This document shows, in pieces, positions 1 through 6,443 of a DNA stretch of 64,000 nucleotides. A program made the position numbers and the translations under genes. The notes under the pieces were generated by a model, which ran no database searches, was not told the origin of the DNA, and saw only the letters and a program-made list of their open reading frames with translations. The stretch is taken from assembly GCA_029433475.1 (NCBI GenBank), contig JAQTIE010000005.1:62001-126000 (forward strand), given 5' to 3'. This stretch comes from Neisseriaceae bacterium ESL0693. Its GTDB lineage: Bacteria > Pseudomonadota > Gammaproteobacteria > Burkholderiales > Neisseriaceae. Position 1 is the stretch's first letter. Every line of letters starts with the position of its first letter.

Positions 1-106
1 GCCAGTCTGACAAGGCAGCATCAAAGACACCAGAAAAGAGATCAGCAGCCAATGCATGACTATGCTGCCTGATGGATATCAGAAACACTCTGAATAAACA
101 AAATAA

Positions 107-140
107 ATCATGGTTAATCCTTTACGGGACTAACCATGAT
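107..140 (-). terminator. Hairpin terminator downstream of the repeat-protein gene
   Basis: An inverted repeat with arms at 107-120 and 127-140 (ATCATGGTTAATCC against GGACTAACCATGAT, one mismatch) has a 6-base loop. It lies about 30 bases past the stop of the minus-strand gene at 170-544. It could also serve a gene ending left of the window. Bases 1-106 show no recognisable gene. Confidence 0.6.
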
Positions 141-169
141 GATTTACTGACCAAGTATATTATTACGTA

Positions 170-544
170 TTATCTGTCGCGATAGAGTCGTTTTCTGTCA
201 TGCCCATCTTTAATGGCACGATCACGAACAATGGCATGAGCCACGGCGCGATCACGAGCCACTTTATGCGCTACAACACGGTCACGGGCAACAGTACTTG
301 CCACCGCACGATCACGGGCAACGGCATGAGCCACAGCGCGATCACGGGCAACGGCATGAGCCACAGCGCGATCACGGGCAACAGCATGGGCGACAGCACG
401 ATCATGCGCAATCGCACGGTCACGAGCCACCGCACGAGCCACCGCACGGTCACGATTGATATCATGCGCCTGTACCGCAGGAATCATACTGATGCTGAGC
501 ATAGCGCCCACAGACAACAGGGTAATGGTTTTACGAAATTGCAT
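170..544 (-). CDS. Secreted protein of 10-residue RDRAVAHAVA tandem repeats
   Basis: I do not recognise this 124-residue protein. Residues 1-26 form a Sec signal peptide with likely cleavage after AVQA. Residues 31-106 are about eight copies of a 10-residue unit, consensus RDRAVAHAVA. One unit is shortened (41-47, RDRAIAH) and the later ones diverge (RDRAVASTVA, RDRVVAHKVA). The tail from residue 107 is basic and ends KRLYRDR. The mature protein is a regular alternation of an Arg-Asp-Arg cluster and an Ala/Val/His strip, strongly cationic and free of cysteine. A strong ribosome binding site (AGGAGGAAAT) precedes the ATG, so expression is likely. A surface or periplasmic polyampholyte, or a binder of nucleic acid or an anionic polymer, is possible, but function is unknown. 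The gene downstream of it in reading order is left of the terminator at 107-140; the gene at 619-1053 lies upstream on the same strand. Confidence 0.75.
   Translation of the reverse strand: MQFRKTITLLSVGAMLSISMIPAVQAHDINRDRAVARAVARDRAIAHDRAVAHAVARDRAVAHAVARDRAVAHAVARDRAVASTVARDRVVAHKVARDRAVAHAIVRDRAIKDGHDRKRLYRDR
227..454 (-). repeat. 30-bp tandem repeat inside the coding region
   Basis: The unit is 30 bp, read on the plus strand as GCGATCACGGGCAACGGCAT followed by GAGCCACAGC. Two copies at 311-370 are virtually identical and the outer copies have diverged. Each unit encodes ten residues, so changes in copy number keep the reading frame. This is the expected structure of a slippage or recombination-prone coding minisatellite. 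Confidence 0.85.
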
Positions 545-618
545 ATTTCCTCCTAATTGTAATTACATTTTAAATAAACATCATATATTTAGCATGCTAA
601 ATATATTTTCCAGCAACA

Positions 619-1053
619 TTAATGATGATGATTGCGATCATGATCATGGTAATGATTATTATCATGATGGTGATTATGACGGCGATAGTGATCATAATCC
701 TGATAACGGCGCCGCTCCTGATCTTTGAGCATGCCCTGATCTACCGCCCGGCGATATGCCTCATAATCACGCTGATTGTCAAACCGGCGGCCACCATAAT
801 AATAGTGATTACGGTAAAAGCCTTCGCGATCATAATCAGGATCACTGTGATTAAGTAAATGACCCAGAAGACCACCAGCCGCCGCCCCGATCAGGGTAGA
901 GCTGAGATTATCACCAATGGCATTACCAGCCACTCCACCAATGGCAGCACCCACCAGAGTACTGCTGGTTTTACTCATGGCCATGGTCAGCGGTGCACTG
1001 ACCAGTAGGCTTGTACCCAATAAAACAGCGAGATAATGGTTGTATTTCATCAT
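619..1053 (-). CDS. Glycine-zipper envelope protein with His-rich C-terminus
   Basis: 144 residues. Residues 1-25 are a signal peptide ending PLTMA. Residues 30-68 hold two Gly/Ala-rich hydrophobic stretches (GAAIGGVAGNAIGD and GAAAGGLLGHLL) typical of glycine-zipper 2TM domains found in small outer-membrane or periplasmic proteins. The middle is Tyr/Arg-rich (residues 74-115). The last 26 residues are dominated by His and Asp (HNHHHDNNHYHDHDRNHHH), a plausible metal-binding tail. A GAAGAAG element precedes the start; a second ATG follows immediately and could be used instead. The gene shares strand with the repeat-protein gene 74 bases downstream, so the two may be co-transcribed. Function is unknown; metal binding is inference from composition only. 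Confidence 0.75.
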   Translation of the reverse strand: MMKYNHYLAVLLGTSLLVSAPLTMAMSKTSSTLVGAAIGGVAGNAIGDNLSSTLIGAAAGGLLGHLLNHSDPDYDREGFYRNHYYYGGRRFDNQRDYEAYRRAVDQGMLKDQERRRYQDYDHYRRHNHHHDNNHYHDHDRNHHH

Positions 1054-1635
1054 AAATCTTCTTCATGGTTACGGATATCATGCGACTATTCAAGGATACA
1101 ACTATTTAATTTTAATCAAAAATAAACATAAAATTAAATCAACTTTTATACATACATCCGTGTATGTTTGTATACTATAATAACGTTAGTTATTTGTAAA
1201 GAGAATGATATAGAAAAGTGGTAACACAATAAAAACATTAAATAAATAAATGTTTGTCCATCATGGATAAACCAAAAGATAAATAAAATGTATAAAAAAA
1301 TCATATTATTATTTATTTTTATGGTTTGGCGTAAATACAACAGATAATAAAGCAATCATAATTATTTATGATTTTCCACTGTTTTTTAGTATTTTATATC
1401 ATGGCAGAAAATAACCATCAGCTGTCAGATAACTGATTACCATCAATCCAGTCAATCAATTGCATCATCAAAAATATCCGCAAAACCCCATAAATCCATC
1501 AGCTTCTGACCGCATTTATAAATATAAAAACAATCACGTATTGATTGCCGCCTACCTTTGATTATTCGTAAGCTTGATGGCTAGATCGATTTAAAACCAT
1601 AAACAAAGAGTGATAATAAACAATCATGAAGTAAC
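1054..1635. other. AT-rich intergenic region, no gene seen
   Basis: Very AT-rich sequence between the glycine-zipper gene and the Sel1-like array. Short open frames exist on the minus strand, but they lack ribosome binding sites and have the Leu/Ile/Phe-rich composition expected of random AT-rich DNA. I see no RNA gene or repeat. Confidence 0.5.
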
Positions 1636-1839
1636 ATGTATCTATGGTCAGTTTTATGTAAAAAAGCCAGTGAAACAGAGATAAAGCAAATATCCGCACT
1701 TCATCGGATCTATAGAAATATAAAGAAGCGAAGAAGAATAAGATCAGGCCATATCCAACAACCATATGAAAGCTTAACGAAAATTACCCGTAACACGACC
1801 TGTAATAATTTATCGAATAAATCAGATATTTATTGCTAA
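1636..1839 (+). pseudogene. Decayed eighth copy of the Sel1-like secreted family
   Basis: The frame contains, in the right order, shortened versions of the family landmarks. VLCKKASETEI resembles EVCEHNYSNREI. RIYRNIKKRRR resembles ILYDIKSMQR. RNTTCNNLSN resembles RQSSCDSTNN of the third array gene. The signal peptide is missing and the A-x-x-GD-x-x-AQLK part of the Sel1 motif appears deleted. Immediately after it comes the same spacer sequence (CAGATATTTATT, then TTGTTATCAG) that separates the intact genes. I infer a degraded first unit of the array. The similarity is weak at residue level, so an alignment is needed. Confidence 0.4.
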
Positions 1840-1897
1840 TTTATTGTTATCAGGAGTATTCTACAGTAAATACCTTATGCATGATAAAGGATTGAAA

Positions 1898-2260
1898 ATG
1901 AAAAGCTATAAATTGATGTTATTGGGTGCGTTGTCTGCTTTATCTATACAGTCCAGCCATGCTGAAATAGTGAGATATGGTGGATGGGTATTAGGATCTG
2001 TTAATTATGTTATTGTCGATGTAGTATGTAAGCATACCTATACCAATGAAGAGATTATGGTATTGGAAAAATCAGCAGATCAAGGAGATAGTCTTGCACA
2101 ACTAAAATTAGGTATATTATATGATATTAAATCAATGCAAAGATATCAGCAGGTACATGAAAATCAAAATGTTAGCAGTAATAGTAAGGAGATAGCACAA
2201 ATTTTGTCAAAACAAAGATCATCGCCCTGTATTCATATTAATAATACTGCTAAAGAATAA
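1898..2260 (+). CDS. Secreted Sel1-like two-cysteine protein, array gene 1
   Basis: 120 residues. Signal peptide 1-22 (KLMLLGALSALSIQSSHA). The mature part has the family pattern: Cys44 in VVCKHTYTNEEI, a single Sel1-like helix pair at about 53-80 (LEKSADQGDSLAQLKLGILY, matching the A-G-AQ-LG-Y Sel1 spacing), then a variable linker and Cys111 in RSSPC. The start is set at the ATG preceded by GATAAAGGATTGAAA, a leader repeated before the other members; the longer frame from 1844 would bury the signal peptide. The mature N-terminus (EIVRYGG) and the last ten residues (CIHINNTAKE) match array gene 7, suggesting recent duplication or gene conversion. The two invariant cysteines probably form a disulfide in the periplasm. 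Function is unknown; a Tli5-like immunity role is one hypothesis. Confidence 0.8.
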   Translation: MKSYKLMLLGALSALSIQSSHAEIVRYGGWVLGSVNYVIVDVVCKHTYTNEEIMVLEKSADQGDSLAQLKLGILYDIKSMQRYQQVHENQNVSSNSKEIAQILSKQRSSPCIHINNTAKE

Positions 2261-2322
2261 AATCTATTGATACGAATGAGTTGATTCAATGCTGTCAGGT
2301 GTAAGCTGACGAAGGAACGATA

Positions 2323-2643
2323 ATGAAACGATATAAGCTGATATTGTGGGTTTTATTGGGTTTTTTAAGTATGGAAAACAGCTATGCCAGAATTTGTTTA
2401 AATACACAATGTGGCTATCTGATCATAATCGATAAAGTCTGTAAACATAACTATAATCCTGAGGAAATTGCCGCATTGGAAGAATCGGCAGATCAAGGCG
2501 ATAGTTATGCCCAATTGGTTTTAGGCATATTATATGATATTAAATCAGTCCAAAGACATGAACAGGCCAGCCATACTTATCGGATAGCAAACTGGTGGCA
2601 TCAACGTAAATCCCCATGTGACCCTACCAATAATGAACCATAA
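2323..2643 (+). CDS. Secreted Sel1-like protein, array gene 2
   Basis: 106 residues, of the second subtype in the array (N-terminus MKRYKLILWVLL). Signal peptide 1-22 ending SYA. It carries the invariant Cys40 (KVCKHNYNPEEI) and Cys99 (RKSPC) plus an extra pair, Cys25 and Cys30, at the mature N-terminus, so two disulfides are possible. The Sel1-like motif lies at about 51-71 (LEESADQGDSYAQLVLGILY). A GAAGGAACGATA element precedes the ATG. The linker before the terminal Cys is shorter than in genes 1, 4 and 7. It sits 62 bases after gene 1 and reads in the same direction as all members. No enzymatic residues are recognisable. Confidence 0.8.
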   Translation: MKRYKLILWVLLGFLSMENSYARICLNTQCGYLIIIDKVCKHNYNPEEIAALEESADQGDSYAQLVLGILYDIKSVQRHEQASHTYRIANWWHQRKSPCDPTNNEP

Positions 2644-2723
2644 TAAAAATCAGATATTTATTTATATATTGCTATTATCAATGGCATTTTTAGCTGAATA
2701 TAATTTCCTGTAAAGGACTGGAA

Positions 2724-3047
2724 ATGAAGCAGTATAAATTAATACTATTAACGGTATTTTATATTTTATGCGTGAATAAAAGTTATTCAGCAGTTTGTTT
2801 TAATTCAGATTGTTTTTATAAAGATATGATCAAGGAAATTTGTGAATATCCGTATAATAATACAGAAATAAATACACTGGAGAAACTTGCTAATGAAGGA
2901 GATATTAATGCCCAGCTAAAACTAGCTATATTTTATGATATTAAGTCGGTTCAGAAATACCAAGAAGTGCTTAATCATAGTTGTGGACTAGAAAAACTCT
3001 GGGAAAAACGTCAATCATCTTGTGATTCTACGAATAATAATCTGTAA
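2724..3047 (+). CDS. Secreted Sel1-like protein, array gene 3
   Basis: 107 residues; closest to array gene 2 in layout. Signal peptide 1-22 (LILLTVFYILCVNKSYS). Cysteines at 25, 30, 40, 87 and 100; 40 and 100 are the invariant pair, 25 and 30 are shared with gene 2, and 87 is private. The Sel1-like part is LEKLANEGDINAQLKLAIFY at about 52-71, with Ala in place of the Gly of LG. A GTAAAGGACTGGAA leader precedes the ATG. Spacer sequence on both sides resembles that between other members, so the gene-plus-spacer is the duplicated unit. Confidence 0.8.
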   Translation: MKQYKLILLTVFYILCVNKSYSAVCFNSDCFYKDMIKEICEYPYNNTEINTLEKLANEGDINAQLKLAIFYDIKSVQKYQEVLNHSCGLEKLWEKRQSSCDSTNNNL

Positions 3048-3128
3048 GCAAAAGCAGATATTTATTTCTATAATTGTTGTTATCAGTGTTATTTTTCCTA
3101 AGTGTAATTACCTGATAAAGGATTGGAA

Positions 3129-3506
3129 ATGAGAAGCCATAAATTGATGTTATTGGGTGTGTTGTTTGCTTTGTTTATGCAATTCAGTTATGCGAAAGTA
3201 TATATAATATCTGAAATGGTATCCGGGCCGATTAAATATGATGTTGTTAAAGAGGTGTGTGAACATAATTATAGTAATAAAGAAATTAGAGCATTGGAGA
3301 AAGCGGCAGATCGGGGAAACAGTCTAGCCCAATTGAAATTGGGTATATTATATGACATCAGATCAATGCAAAGATATCAGCAAGTACGCGAAAATCAAAG
3401 CATAAATAATAATAGTGTACGATATGAAGATAAAAGAGTAGCGAGGGTTTTAGCAAAACAAAGATCATCACCTTGTACTTTGACTAAAAATACAGTAATA
3501 AAATAA
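3129..3506 (+). CDS. Secreted Sel1-like protein, array gene 4
   Basis: 125 residues, the longest member. Start placed at the ATG at 3129, directly after GATAAAGGATTGGAA; an in-frame TTG two codons upstream falls inside that ribosome binding region. Signal peptide 1-22 (LMLLGVLFALFMQFSYA). Cys44 (EVCEHNYSNKEI), Sel1-like segment at about 56-75 (LEKAADRGNSLAQLKLGILY), Cys116 (RSSPC). The linker has an insertion (RYEDKRVARVL) shared in part with gene 7 (HYKDKILTFVL). First-subtype N-terminus MRSHKLMLLGVL is identical in genes 4, 5 and 7, which points to recent copying of the 5' part. Confidence 0.8.
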   Translation: MRSHKLMLLGVLFALFMQFSYAKVYIISEMVSGPIKYDVVKEVCEHNYSNKEIRALEKAADRGNSLAQLKLGILYDIRSMQRYQQVRENQSINNNSVRYEDKRVARVLAKQRSSPCTLTKNTVIK

Positions 3507-3578
3507 TATATTTATTTCTATATTTTTGTTATAAATGGTATTCTTTACTAGATGCTATGACCTGATAAAGGATTAGAA

Positions 3579-3926
3579 ATGAGAAGCCATAAATTGATGT
3601 TATTGGGTGTGTTGTCTGTTTTATATATACCATTCAGCTGTGCTGAAATAGTGAGAATATCTCAATTTATTTATACAGGAAAAGATGCTGGTCTCATCAG
3701 AGAAGTATGTAGAGATAAGTATACTGACCAAGATATTCATATGTTAAAGAAATTGGCCAGTAAAGGCGATGATGAAGCACTTTTAAAACTGGGCATATTT
3801 TATGACATGAAATCAATCCAGCTGTATCAGCAAGTGGAGAAAAATAATGACGCATCTGTAGCAGCTCTATTAAAAACGCGGCATTATCCTTGCACTTATA
3901 TTTTACATAATGAATATTTTCAGTAA
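3579..3926 (+). CDS. Secreted Sel1-like protein, array gene 5 (most diverged)
   Basis: 115 residues. Signal peptide 1-22 (LMLLGVLSVLYIPFSCA), with an extra Cys inside the signal region. Mature start EIVRISQFIYTG. Invariant Cys44 (EVCRDKYTDQDI) and Cys105 (HYPC). The Sel1-like segment LKKLASKGDDEALLKLGIFY at about 56-75 has lost the Gln of AQ. The C-terminus (TYILHNEYFQ) differs from every other member. The leader GATAAAGGATTAGAA is the same as before genes 4 and 7. The combination of a nearly identical 5' end and a divergent 3' part suggests mosaic evolution. Confidence 0.8.
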   Translation: MRSHKLMLLGVLSVLYIPFSCAEIVRISQFIYTGKDAGLIREVCRDKYTDQDIHMLKKLASKGDDEALLKLGIFYDMKSIQLYQQVEKNNDASVAALLKTRHYPCTYILHNEYFQ

Positions 3927-3993
3927 TATGATATAAAATATCTGAATATGAATATTCTAAACAGCTTATGTTTTATTTATGGAGGATCGAAAA

Positions 3994-4335
3994 ATGAGAA
4001 AATATAAATTAATATTATTAACGGTATTCTATATTTTAGGCTTAGGGCAAAGTTTAGCTCAAGACAGTTATATTGAAATGATGTCTAAAGTGATTAATGA
4101 AAAAGCAGACAGCCATGTGATCAGAGAAGTTTGTGAACATAAATACAGTAATAGAGAAATCAATAAACTAGAGAAATTGGCTAATGGGGGAGATAATAAT
4201 GCTCAATTAAAACTGGGAATTATTTATGATATTAAAGCACGGCAAATATATAGGCAGATATGGCGGAAAAATGATAATTTCGATGTGCCAAGCTTGTATT
4301 CAGGCCGAGAATCACCTTGCGATTTTATCAATTAA
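3994..4335 (+). CDS. Secreted Sel1-like protein, array gene 6
   Basis: 113 residues, second subtype (MRKYKLILLTVFYIL, very close to gene 3). The start is placed at 3994 because a GGAGG ribosome binding site lies just upstream at about 3980; the longer frame from 3979 would translate that site. Signal peptide 1-23 ending SLAQ or SLA. Cys47 (EVCEHKYSNREI), Sel1-like segment at about 59-78 (LEKLANGGDNNAQLKLGIIY), Cys109 (RESPC). A longer linker precedes the first Cys (MSKVINEKADSHVI). Confidence 0.8.
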   Translation: MRKYKLILLTVFYILGLGQSLAQDSYIEMMSKVINEKADSHVIREVCEHKYSNREINKLEKLANGGDNNAQLKLGIIYDIKARQIYRQIWRKNDNFDVPSLYSGRESPCDFIN

Positions 4336-4411
4336 AATAATAATTTCCTGATAAAATATTGTTATATTAAGTATTATGTACTGGATACAATGATCAGATA
4401 AAGGATTAGAA

Positions 4412-4786
4412 ATGAGAAGCCATAAATTGATGTTATTGGGTGTGTTGTCTGCTTTATATATACAGTCCAGCCATGCTGAAATAGTGAGATATGGTGGGCT
4501 GACATATGGACCAATTGATTACAGTGTTGTCAAAGAAGTGTGTGAACATAATTACAGTAATAGAGAGATCAGGAAATTAGAAAAAGCAGCAGAGCGGGGA
4601 GACACTTCGGCGCAATTAAAATTGGGTATATTGTATGATATTAAATCGATGCAAAAATATCAGCAATTAATTGATCAGAGAATAGAAGGTAATAGTGTAC
4701 ATTACAAAGATAAAATATTAACGTTTGTTTTGACAAAACACAGATCATCACCTTGTATTCATATCAATAATACCGCTAAAGAATAA
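4412..4786 (+). CDS. Secreted Sel1-like protein, array gene 7
   Basis: 124 residues, last intact member. Signal peptide 1-22 (LMLLGVLSALYIQSSHA). Mature start EIVRYGGLTYGPIDY. Cys44 (EVCEHNYSNREI), Sel1-like segment at about 56-75 (LEKAAERGDTSAQLKLGILY), Cys115 (RSSPC), and the same ten-residue tail as gene 1. The 5' part matches genes 4 and 5, and the ends match gene 1, so it looks like a chimera of the outer and inner members. A hairpin terminator follows at 4862-4894. Confidence 0.8.
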   Translation: MRSHKLMLLGVLSALYIQSSHAEIVRYGGLTYGPIDYSVVKEVCEHNYSNREIRKLEKAAERGDTSAQLKLGILYDIKSMQKYQQLIDQRIEGNSVHYKDKILTFVLTKHRSSPCIHINNTAKE

Positions 4787-4861
4787 AGTATTACTATAAT
4801 AAAATACAAAGAATTATTGTTACACTAAAACAATTGCTTTTAATAATTTACTTTTTTGAAA

Positions 4862-4894
4862 AAGGTAATAAATACAATATATATTTATTACCTT
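4862..4894. terminator. Bidirectional terminator between the array and the 379-residue gene
   Basis: A perfect 13-bp inverted repeat, AAGGTAATAAATA at 4862-4874 and TATTTATTACCTT at 4882-4894, has a 7-base loop. It sits between two converging genes and has A/T runs on both sides. Confidence 0.65.
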
Positions 4895-4941
4895 AGTTGA
4901 TTAATTTACATATAAATTGATTTTTTATAAATAAACCTTAG

Positions 4942-6081
4942 TTATTTTTGAGGTTTTTGTTTGGGCATGAAATGATTGTCTGGATAATGTTCCCCTTTTT
5001 TCAAGGTATAACGGAAATTTCCTTTACTCACCTGAATATCACCATTGGATTGTAAAATTACTTCCTGATGAACAGTCCCCAGACTTTTCCATTTCTCTGG
5101 AGTACCTTCAGGTTTGACCAAACTCCACTCAATCGGTATATCTACAATCATGCTGCCGCCCTGACCAATATCGACGTTAGGATCATTATCTCCACCACCC
5201 ACGGTATCGTATCCAATTGATATATTTGTATTATTTCCAATATCTTGAAATTTCAATTTTTCACCGGCACCAGTACATTGGCCATTAGTAATGGGGTGTC
5301 CTTGAATATGACAATGGATTTGATTCATAGCAAAATAACCTGTATCTCTTGAAGCACAATTTATTTCTCGTATCTGTACCTTACTAAAATTAACTGATTT
5401 CGGCAGTAATTTCATGCTTAATCCCACTGCGCCATTATAGCCATTTTTCGGATGATAGATCAGCGGGTTGCTGTCATCTGGTCTTTCTAATTCAGGATAA
5501 TCCTGATACTTCCCCATGCTAAATTGCAAGCCTTTCGGCTCTACGATCATGAATTTGATACTGGAGCGAAAGGTTTTGTCTTTTTCGGTATAAAAGGCGT
5601 TGACGGTGCAGGTGCCGCCCTGATCGCTGGCGGCAATCCACAGTTCTTTACTGTCTTGTCTGACAATGCTGGCCAGTTTGTTGTTGAGCTGCCATGTAAC
5701 CGCTTTGTCGGCGTAGATTCTGACTACTTCACCTACGCCGATATTGGTGCGCGAACGTGGCGTCGGCAGCATGGCTTCGGTTTCCGAGGTAAGCTGAATT
5801 TCTCCTTCAACATAGTCGGTCATGGCGTAGTAGTAATCAAATCCCGACAGAATGGAATCAGGGTCGTCTCCGGCAAAAACGGCGCCTCTGTTGATGACAC
5901 ACATATCATTGTCTTCAGATACGGTAATAAATTCGCCTTTGTTGGCGCTGCAATGATCCATCGGTTCCATGCCGCCTAATTCAGACAAGGGCAGGTATCT
6001 GCTGCCTGAAGGGGATAAACCATAAAGTCTGATGACTTGGTTGTCTTTGCGGTGTTGTTTGGGTTTGTCGTTTTTAGCCAT
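4942..6081 (-). CDS. Orphan 379-residue protein, two-part composition, possible secreted-effector partner
   Basis: I cannot name this family. There is no signal peptide or membrane segment. The N-terminus is basic and polar (MAKNDKPKQHRKDNQ). Residues about 108-190 look like an Ig-like beta domain (PTPRSRTNIGVGEVVRIY, then VTWQLNN, then TCTVNAFY). The second half (about 195-379) is beta-rich with LLPKSVNFSKVQIRE, DTGYF, MIVDIPIEWSL and a terminal QVSKGNFRYTLKKG. From memory, this sequence style occurs in proteins linked to contractile-injection or polymorphic-toxin loci; that is a weak impression. The DNA for residues 1-175 is clearly GC-richer than that for the second half, as in proteins whose C-terminal module has been exchanged. 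A strong GGAGATGG site precedes the ATG. It converges on the Sel1-like array across a shared terminator. The pairing of an exchangeable cytosolic protein with a bank of small periplasmic proteins would fit effector and immunity, but no toxin domain is recognisable. Confidence 0.7.
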   Translation of the reverse strand: MAKNDKPKQHRKDNQVIRLYGLSPSGSRYLPLSELGGMEPMDHCSANKGEFITVSEDNDMCVINRGAVFAGDDPDSILSGFDYYYAMTDYVEGEIQLTSETEAMLPTPRSRTNIGVGEVVRIYADKAVTWQLNNKLASIVRQDSKELWIAASDQGGTCTVNAFYTEKDKTFRSSIKFMIVEPKGLQFSMGKYQDYPELERPDDSNPLIYHPKNGYNGAVGLSMKLLPKSVNFSKVQIREINCASRDTGYFAMNQIHCHIQGHPITNGQCTGAGEKLKFQDIGNNTNISIGYDTVGGGDNDPNVDIGQGGSMIVDIPIEWSLVKPEGTPEKWKSLGTVHQEVILQSNGDIQVSKGNFRYTLKKGEHYPDNHFMPKQKPQK

Positions 6082-6376
6082 TTGCTGCCATCTCCATAAA
6101 ATTAATTAATTAATGGTCATCTCTTGTGTGTCCGCTGGGGTTAGATCAGGGCAACGGACAATAAAGAGACATCGCTGGATCAGATACCCGCTTCAGGCAG
6201 GATTCGGACAACAATGGATAAAGTTTAGTGCATGCGTGAATGGGTATGATTCTGATATTTTTAGTATATATTAATTGTGTTTTAATTAATAGACGTAAAA
6301 ATTGTCATAGTGATGTGATGAATAGGGCGATTTTTGCTAATGCAGGCGTAATGTTGATCAGGCTGGAAATAAACAT
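6082..6376. other. Intergenic region upstream of the 379-residue gene
   Basis: No gene is seen. Bases just upstream of the start at 6081 include a run of TTAAT repeats (about 6099-6113) that could melt easily in a promoter. No clear -35/-10 pair is assigned. Confidence 0.4.
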
Positions 6377-6428
6377 AAATCACAACCCCGGGCAGATGGT
6401 TTGATGCATTTACCCGGGGTTGTGATTT
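6377..6428 (-). terminator. Strong terminator of ychF
   Basis: A perfect 16-bp inverted repeat, AAATCACAACCCCGGG at 6377-6392 and its complement at 6413-6428, has a 20-base loop. It starts 15 bases past the ychF stop. Confidence 0.75.
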
Positions 6429-6443
6429 TAGGCTGATAAGAAA

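Larger units (their letters stand above)
1840..4786 (+). repeat. Tandem array of seven gene-plus-spacer units
   Basis: Seven paralogous genes in one direction are separated by 62-80 bp spacers that are themselves related. Each begins near (A)CAGATATTTATT or a variant, passes through a TTGTTATCA-like element and ends in GATAAAGGATTxGAAATG. Two N-terminal subtypes occur in the order A B B A A B A (A starts M[KR]S[YH]KLMLLG, B starts M[KR][RQK]YKLIL). Repetition of spacer and gene together shows that the expansion happened by unequal exchange of whole units. Continuous short spacing without terminators suggests one transcript. Confidence 0.75.

Noticed and set aside
200-460. Repeats at 227-454 as a CRISPR array
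   Set aside because: The units follow each other without spacers and encode protein in frame.
200-556. 118-codon plus-strand frame with Gly/Asn/Ser/His repeats
   Set aside because: It is the opposite strand of the 30-bp repeats; the minus-strand frame has the signal peptide and strong ribosome binding site.
1146-1355. 69-codon minus-strand frame
   Set aside because: Hydrophobic residues expected from AT-rich random DNA; no initiation signal.
5524-5979. 151-codon frame on the plus strand
   Set aside because: Antisense to the GC-rich half of the 379-residue gene; no ribosome binding site.
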